This document shows positions 41,558 through 46,185 of a stretch of 46,185 nucleotides of DNA, piece after piece. Position numbers and translations under genes: made by a program. The notes under the pieces were generated by a model. It had not been told where the DNA came from. It did not search any database and was given only the letters and a program-made list of their open reading frames with translations. Position 1 is the stretch's first letter; every line of letters starts with the position of its first letter. Origin of the DNA: Candidatus Gastranaerophilales bacterium (GTDB lineage Bacteria; Cyanobacteriota; Vampirovibrionia; Gastranaerophilales; Gastranaerophilaceae); assembly GCA_947584965.1 (NCBI GenBank), contig CANPWQ010000011.1, forward strand, positions 1 to 46,185. The letters are read 5' to 3'.

Positions 41558-42829
41558 TTATCCTATATTATATATTTTACCTTTAATTATTGTCATTTTT
41601 ACTCTGCCTTTTAATTTGTATCCGTCAAAAGGCGAAATTCTGCATTTTGATTTAAACTTAGAAGCGTCAACAATCCATTCTTCATTTACGTCAATAACTG
41701 TCAAGTTCGCGTTAGCGCCTATTTCAATTTTGCCCTGCTCTTTCAGATTTAATATTTCGGCGGGCGCGTATGTTAATTTTTTTATTGCTTCAATTAACGG
41801 CAATTTACCCGTGTGAACAAGGTTTGTAAGAGTTAAGCCGAGCGCGGTTTCAAAACCTGCTATTCCCATTGGCGCCTGCTGAATGGGAAGTAATTTTTCA
41901 TGTACCGTGTGAGGCGCGTGGTCAGTAGCAATACAATCAATTGTTCCGTCTTTTAGCCCCTCAATTACCGCTTCTAAATCTTCTTTTGTTCTTAAGGGCG
42001 GATTTACTTTATATCTGGCGTCATAATCTTTTATATCGTCCTCGGTAAGTGAAAAGTAATGCGGAGCTGTTTCCGCCGTTACTTTTAAACCGTCTTTTTT
42101 AGCCTGTCTTATTAATTCAATCGAACGCTTTGCCGATACGTGTGCAAAATGGTATCTGCCGTTTACTGCTCTTACTATTTCAAGCTCACGTGCTATTGCA
42201 GAGGATTCTGTCAGTGTGGATATTCCTTTTAAACCAAGCCTTTCCGATACTTTACCCTCGTTTATGCACCCGCCTTGAGCCAGAGCTGAATCCTCGGAAT
42301 GCGATATTATTATTGCATTATGCGAATTTATGTATTTTAATGCTTCTTTTAACACTTTCATATTTTCAACGGGTTTGCCGTCATTTGAAAACGCAATTGC
42401 GCCATTATCCAAAAGCTCTGATACATTTACTATTCTGTCTTCGCCAAATTCTTTTGTAACCGCACATATCGGGTGAAAACCTATTTCACTTATTTCTTTT
42501 GCTTTATTTATTGAATATGTAAGAGTTGCCGCATTATCAACAATCGGATTTGTATTTGCCATAGGGCAAATTGCGCTATATCCTCCCGCTATCGCCGAAG
42601 CTATGCCTGTTTTTATTGTTTCCTTTGCTTCAAACCCCGGTTCTCTTAAGTGGCAGTGAATATCCACTAATCCCGGAGTAATAATTTTCCCCGTTAAATC
42701 AATTACTTCACCATTTTGAGAGGGTAAATTTTCGCCTATTTCTTTTATAATACCGTTTTCAATCCTTATATCAGATATTTTATCAAAATTTGTTTTGGGG
42801 TTTATTATTCTTGCATTTTTAAGAAGCAT
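41558..42829 (-). CDS. pyrC: Dihydroorotase
   Basis: PyrC cyclises carbamoyl aspartate to dihydroorotate. The 423-residue amidohydrolase has the zinc-binding DIHCHLREPGFEAKE, AGGYSAICPMANTNP, an HVS motif (FAHVSAKRSIE) and the final DHAPHT with its Asp. It is of the longer, type I-like class. It overlaps pyrB by 11 bp (its start lies within the end of pyrB), so translation is coupled. Confidence 0.96.
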   Translation of the reverse strand: MLLKNARIINPKTNFDKISDIRIENGIIKEIGENLPSQNGEVIDLTGKIITPGLVDIHCHLREPGFEAKETIKTGIASAIAGGYSAICPMANTNPIVDNAATLTYSINKAKEISEIGFHPICAVTKEFGEDRIVNVSELLDNGAIAFSNDGKPVENMKVLKEALKYINSHNAIIISHSEDSALAQGGCINEGKVSERLGLKGISTLTESSAIARELEIVRAVNGRYHFAHVSAKRSIELIRQAKKDGLKVTAETAPHYFSLTEDDIKDYDARYKVNPPLRTKEDLEAVIEGLKDGTIDCIATDHAPHTVHEKLLPIQQAPMGIAGFETALGLTLTNLVHTGKLPLIEAIKKLTYAPAEILNLKEQGKIEIGANANLTVIDVNEEWIVDASKFKSKCRISPFDGYKLKGRVKMTIIKGKIYNIG

Positions 42830-43745
42830 TATTTACCTCTTTTCCTTGATTTAAAAGAGTATTTAATATTGCCATACGCACGTATACTCCGTTTTGTGCC
42901 TGCTCAAGTATTGTTTTACCGACAGTATTATCTAAAAGCTCTGATGATACTTCGATATTGCGATTTGCAGGCCCCGGGTGCATTAGTATTACATCACTTG
43001 CCGCGTATGATTTTAAAAGATTTGTATCAATTTCATACAATCGTTTATATTCTTTAGAATCGGGATAGCTTTCATTTTCGTGGCGTTCGTTTTGCACTCT
43101 TAAAACCATTACCGCATTTGCGCCCTCTACGGCTTCTTTTACGCTGCTATGATATTTGACGTTAAACGCTTCAAGGTTTTGGAATTGCAAATAACTCGGA
43201 GCGCATAAATGAATATCCGCACCGAATTTAGAAAGCAGACTTATGTTTGATTTAGCTACCCTGCTGTGAACAACATCTCCTATTATAACTATTTTTTTAT
43301 CTTCAACCGTTCCGATTTTTTCAAGCATTGTATAAAAATCCAACAATGCCTGCGAGGGATGTGCGTGTGTTCCGTCGCCTCCGTTTATAAATTTTATGGG
43401 ATATTTAACTTGTTTTATTACGTTATTTATTATTCCCGAAAGTGAATGCCTTATTACAACCGCGTTAACGCCTAAAAAATACAGGTTTTCAATTGTATCT
43501 TTTAAACTTTCACCTTTTGAAAGCGAGGAATGCGCGGCGTCAAAGTTAATTATGCTCATTCCGAGCTTTTGACCCGCTATTTCAAAACTGCACCTTGTTC
43601 TTGTTGAGTTTTCATAAAACATTAAAGCAAGCGTCTTTTTTTCAACATCAGACTTTTTCTTGCCCTGTTTAAATTCTTTTGCAAGATTTATGATATTTAA
43701 AATGTCATTTTTTGATATACTTTCAATATCAATCAAGTGTTCCAT
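42819..43745 (-). CDS. pyrB: Aspartate carbamoyltransferase catalytic subunit
   Basis: PyrB condenses carbamoyl phosphate and aspartate. The 308-residue protein has the carbamoyl-phosphate site ENSTRTRCSFE, HPSQALLDFYTM and MHPGPANR. No pyrI regulatory subunit gene is present. Its start shares one base with the pyrE stop. Confidence 0.97.
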   Translation of the reverse strand: MEHLIDIESISKNDILNIINLAKEFKQGKKKSDVEKKTLALMFYENSTRTRCSFEIAGQKLGMSIINFDAAHSSLSKGESLKDTIENLYFLGVNAVVIRHSLSGIINNVIKQVKYPIKFINGGDGTHAHPSQALLDFYTMLEKIGTVEDKKIVIIGDVVHSRVAKSNISLLSKFGADIHLCAPSYLQFQNLEAFNVKYHSSVKEAVEGANAVMVLRVQNERHENESYPDSKEYKRLYEIDTNLLKSYAASDVILMHPGPANRNIEVSSELLDNTVGKTILEQAQNGVYVRMAILNTLLNQGKEVNNAS

Positions 43746-44320
43746 TATGCTTTTACCTTTTCTTCACGGCTTCCGGGTTTTACAAGCGGTATTCCCTCTT
43801 TGCATAAAGGGCAGTTATCGGGTTCATATACAACAGGGTCAATCTGCATTAATGATTTTATATTGAAGCCTGTTAACCCTTTTGTTCTGTCAACAATACA
43901 GCCTACCGCAACAACTTCCGGTTCAAATTCTTTTATTGCTTCCATTGTTTCTTTTATTGTTCTTGCAGTTGTAATTACATCTTCAATAATAACAACTCTT
44001 TCGCCCTTTTTAAGAGTATAACCGCGTCTTAATTGCATTACTCCGTCTTTTCTTTCAACAAACAAATTGCGTTTTTTAGCGTTTTTTGCTGTTTCGTAGC
44101 CTATTATAACCGCACCGATTGCAGGTGCTACTATTGTATCAAAATCAATATCCGCCAGTTTTTCTGCCAGCATTTTCCCGAGTTTTTCTGTTATATCGGG
44201 GTACTGGTATAATTTAGCACACTGAAAATATATGTTTGAATGAAGCCCCGAGGTAAGGCAAAAGTGCCCGTGCAGTACTCCTTGTGCTTCTTCAAGTAAA
44301 TTTAAAACTTCGTTTGTCAT
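43745..44320 (-). CDS. pyrE: Orotate phosphoribosyltransferase
   Basis: PyrE makes OMP from orotate and PRPP. The 191-residue protein has the PRPP-binding VVIIEDVITTARTI (a variant of VxxVDDVxTTGxS) and FCLTSGLHSNIYFQCAKLY near the start. The gene overlaps pyrB and pyrD ends by a base each. Length is normal. Confidence 0.95.
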   Translation of the reverse strand: MTNEVLNLLEEAQGVLHGHFCLTSGLHSNIYFQCAKLYQYPDITEKLGKMLAEKLADIDFDTIVAPAIGAVIIGYETAKNAKKRNLFVERKDGVMQLRRGYTLKKGERVVIIEDVITTARTIKETMEAIKEFEPEVVAVGCIVDRTKGLTGFNIKSLMQIDPVVYEPDNCPLCKEGIPLVKPGSREEKVKA

Positions 44321-45237
44321 TATTTCCTCAATTCCTTTTTTAATTCATTTAAGTCTTTAAATCCGTTATCGATAATGTATTTTTCTAAATCCCCCACCAG
44401 TTTTTGAGCAATATCGGGATGAGTAAAATTTGCTGTTCCCACTTGAACGGCTTCTGCCCCAGCTGATAGGAATTCCAATACATCCTCAACCGTTTCTATT
44501 CCGCCTATTCCGATTATCGGAATATCTACGGCATTATATAATCTCATTACCGCGCCGATTGCAACGGGTTTTATTCCTCTGCCCGAGTAACCGCCTGTTA
44601 CAATTTCCTTTTGCACTATGCCGTTTATACAAGATATTTTTATTTTGCTTCCTTTTAACGTATTTATTGCACTGATTGCGTTTGCGCCTGCGTTTTGTGC
44701 TGCAATTCCAAGTTTTTCTATACTTGTTACATTAGGAGTTAATTTAACCGTTAAAAATCCGCCGTATTCTTTTCTCACGGCGCTTACCAGTTCATATAAC
44801 GATTTTTCCTCAACGCCAAACTCTAAACACCCTGATTTTACATTCGGGCAGGATACGTTTAATTCTATTGCTTTAATATTATTTTCATCGCATATTTTTG
44901 CGACTTGGCAGTATTCATCAATAGTTGCACCTGCAACATTTACAAAGAAATCTATGTTTTCGGATTTTAAAACGGGCAGTTTTTCGCTTATAAATTTTTC
45001 AACGCCTACATTTTCAAGCCCTATTGAGTTAATCATGCCCGCTTCAGTTTCTATAATACGTGTATGTTTATTGCCCTCACGCGGGTTAAGCGATATTGCT
45101 TTTGTAACAACGGCGCCTAATTCTGATACATTAATAAAATCGTCATACTCATTATTGTATCCGTATGTCCCTGAAGCTGTCATAATGGGGTTTTTCAATA
45201 TAATGCCGTTGAGGTCAGTTTGAAGTATATTTGTCAT
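44320..45237 (-). CDS. pyrD: Dihydroorotate dehydrogenase, class 1B catalytic subunit
   Basis: PyrD oxidises dihydroorotate to orotate, passing electrons to PyrK and NAD. The 305-residue protein has the FMN-binding TASGTYGYNNEYDDF, the class 1 catalytic Cys in ELNVSCPNVKSG and IIGIGGIETVEDVLEFLSAG. I chose the ATG at 45237 (TNILQTDLNG), which overlaps the pyrK stop as TAATG; an upstream in-frame ATG at 45285 lies inside pyrK and adds a non-conserved extension. Confidence 0.95.
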   Translation of the reverse strand: MTNILQTDLNGIILKNPIMTASGTYGYNNEYDDFINVSELGAVVTKAISLNPREGNKHTRIIETEAGMINSIGLENVGVEKFISEKLPVLKSENIDFFVNVAGATIDEYCQVAKICDENNIKAIELNVSCPNVKSGCLEFGVEEKSLYELVSAVRKEYGGFLTVKLTPNVTSIEKLGIAAQNAGANAISAINTLKGSKIKISCINGIVQKEIVTGGYSGRGIKPVAIGAVMRLYNAVDIPIIGIGGIETVEDVLEFLSAGAEAVQVGTANFTHPDIAQKLVGDLEKYIIDNGFKDLNELKKELRK

Positions 45238-45998
45238 TACTGCCATACAACCTCGCTTCCCGAAAATACAGGGCCGTCTTTGCATACAGTTGCGTTAACA
45301 ATTTCCCCGTTTTTCTTTACATCGATTACGCACCCTCTGCAAACCCCTATACCGCAAGCCATAACTTTTTCCATTGCAACCTGCACTTCAATTCCGTATT
45401 CTTGCGCGGTTTCAGCTATTGTTTTGAGTACAATATAAGGTCCGCAAGTGTAGATAATTTCGGGTTTAAATTGATTAATTAATTCTACGATATAATTAAG
45501 CACACTGCCGACTTCGCCGTATGAGCCGTCATCTGTGCAGGTTTTATCAATGTTTATATTGTTTGGTATTTCATTTTTATTTAAAAACCCGCAGGCAAAA
45601 AGATTTTCAATCCCCCTTTTATCAAGTTTCGATTTTAAAAATGCCATAGGGGCAACACCTATCCCAGCTCCTATCAGTAATGCTCTTTTATTTTTAATGT
45701 CAAATCCGTTGCCTAAAGGTCCTGTTATATCAATTAATTCACCTGTTCTTAATGATTTTATATAACTTGTTCCCTTACCGCGCTCTTTAAATAAAATTCC
45801 TATTTTATTTCCCGTGTGAGAATATACGCTAAACGGGCGTCTTAGGGTTAAGCCGCTGCAATATATTGATATAAATTGACCTGCTTTTATATCAATTTCA
45901 AAGGGCAGGTCTATTTCTATTAAATGCGAGTTTGAGGATACTTTTTCAATCCTTAATACTTTTGCTTTATAGATTTTTTTTATTTTGTCCTGTATCAT
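45237..45998 (-). CDS. pyrK: Dihydroorotate dehydrogenase electron-transfer subunit
   Basis: PyrK carries FAD and a [2Fe-2S] cluster and links PyrD to NAD. The 253-residue protein has the FAD/NAD domains (LRRPFSVYSHTGNKIGILFK, ALLIGAGIGVAPMAF) and a C-terminal cluster motif with C-x4-C-x2-C-x11-C (ACGIGVCRGCV, ATVCKDG). I chose the ATG at 45998 (MIQDKIKKIYKAKVL); the frame stays open upstream to an ATG at 46088 but that part is encoded by the GC-rich tandem repeat and is unlikely to be native. The ribosome site before 45998 is weak (GAGTGA). It is the first visible gene of the pyr operon, whose promoter lies beyond the window. Confidence 0.9.
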   Translation of the reverse strand: MIQDKIKKIYKAKVLRIEKVSSNSHLIEIDLPFEIDIKAGQFISIYCSGLTLRRPFSVYSHTGNKIGILFKERGKGTSYIKSLRTGELIDITGPLGNGFDIKNKRALLIGAGIGVAPMAFLKSKLDKRGIENLFACGFLNKNEIPNNINIDKTCTDDGSYGEVGSVLNYIVELINQFKPEIIYTCGPYIVLKTIAETAQEYGIEVQVAMEKVMACGIGVCRGCVIDVKKNGEIVNATVCKDGPVFSGSEVVWQ

Positions 45999-46000
45999 TT

Positions 46001-46185
46001 CACTCGCTTCGCTCGATTTCACCCTACGCCTTGTCTTAAATTTTGCTCCATTCGGGCTTGTCATTCGCTTCGCTTTGCTGCCGCTCATTTCGCCCTCTTT
46101 ACTTCGGGTTCACTCGCTTCGCTCGATTTCACCCTACGCCTTGTCTTAAATTTTGCTCCATTCGGGCTTGTCATTCGCTTCGCTT
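46001..46185. repeat. Tandem repeat, 110-bp unit, abutting the pyrK start
   Basis: Positions 46001-46110 form one unit, and 46111-46185 repeat its first 75 bp without a mismatch, up to the window end. The unit is GC-rich with GCTTCGCT and CATTCGCTTCGC motifs like those behind rplL, but I see no copy of the 69-nt core in it. It begins 2 bp before the pyrK start codon. Confidence 0.9.

Overview
The window is a 46 kb piece of an AT-rich chromosome from a Gram-negative-type bacterium. My best guess is the gut or environmental Vampirovibrionia/Melainabacteria group (Gastranaerophilales-like). This rests on base composition, secreted LysM/EF-hand proteins, an AMIN-type cell-wall amidase, a class 1B PyrD/PyrK pair and several lineage-type hypothetical membrane proteins. 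No 16S rRNA gene is present, so the assignment is an inference. UGA is a stop codon here and the standard code is used. Most of the window is core metabolism, with small patches of repeats, gene decay and a toxin-antitoxin pair.

Layout. 0.2-6.5 kb (minus strand): a minimal tyrosine recombinase, thioredoxin reductase, a secreted hypothetical, murI with an AMIN-amidase, an EF-hand protein and a secreted Cys-rich protein. 6.6-8.1 kb: rplJ-rplL with an L10-type leader, an attenuator and a GC-rich repeat in the 3' UTR. 8.3-11.5 kb: a LysM/EF-hand protein, infC with an AUU start codon, a convergent radical SAM gene, then rpmI-rplT. 11.5-12.2 kb: a candidate small RNA and three copies of a 69-nt structured repeat; a fourth copy lies inverted behind rplL. 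12.2-20.3 kb: a small hypothetical, a large membrane hypothetical, cca, metK, rpsO, a PepT-like peptidase, a ribbon-helix-helix protein, a lytic transglycosylase and an NrtR-like Nudix regulator. 20.4-24 kb: an OmpR-type winged-helix protein, a stand-alone CoA-dehydratase-activase-like Fe-S protein, and pckA behind a leader with a terminator hairpin. 24.1-27.5 kb: two radical SAM proteins with N-terminal Cys clusters bracket a HigBA-like toxin-antitoxin pair and two decayed genes. 27.6-35 kb: a TPR protein, trkA-trkH (potassium uptake), and a three-gene vWA / FHA-like membrane / zinc-ribbon-TonB_C operon. 35-46 kb (minus strand): pyrK-pyrD-pyrE-pyrB-pyrC-(pyrF::carA fusion)-carB-orf47-aroA, a nearly complete UMP biosynthesis operon with overlapping genes.

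How the genes work together. The pyr operon encodes every enzyme from carbamoyl phosphate to UMP, including a PyrF-CarA fusion, and ends in aroA through a hidden 47-codon gene. TrkA/TrkH form a potassium transporter. AMIN-amidase, MurI and the lytic transglycosylase serve the peptidoglycan cycle. Regulation is readable at several points: extended -10 promoters (TGATACAAT), a palindrome over the promoter of an apparently leaderless toxin mRNA, an L10 leader with attenuator, and the AUU start of infC.

The items most worth following up are the 69-nt repeat family, the candidate small RNA, the vWA-FHA-TonB operon, the hidden orf47, the PyrF-CarA fusion, and the radical SAM proteins with N-terminal cluster domains.
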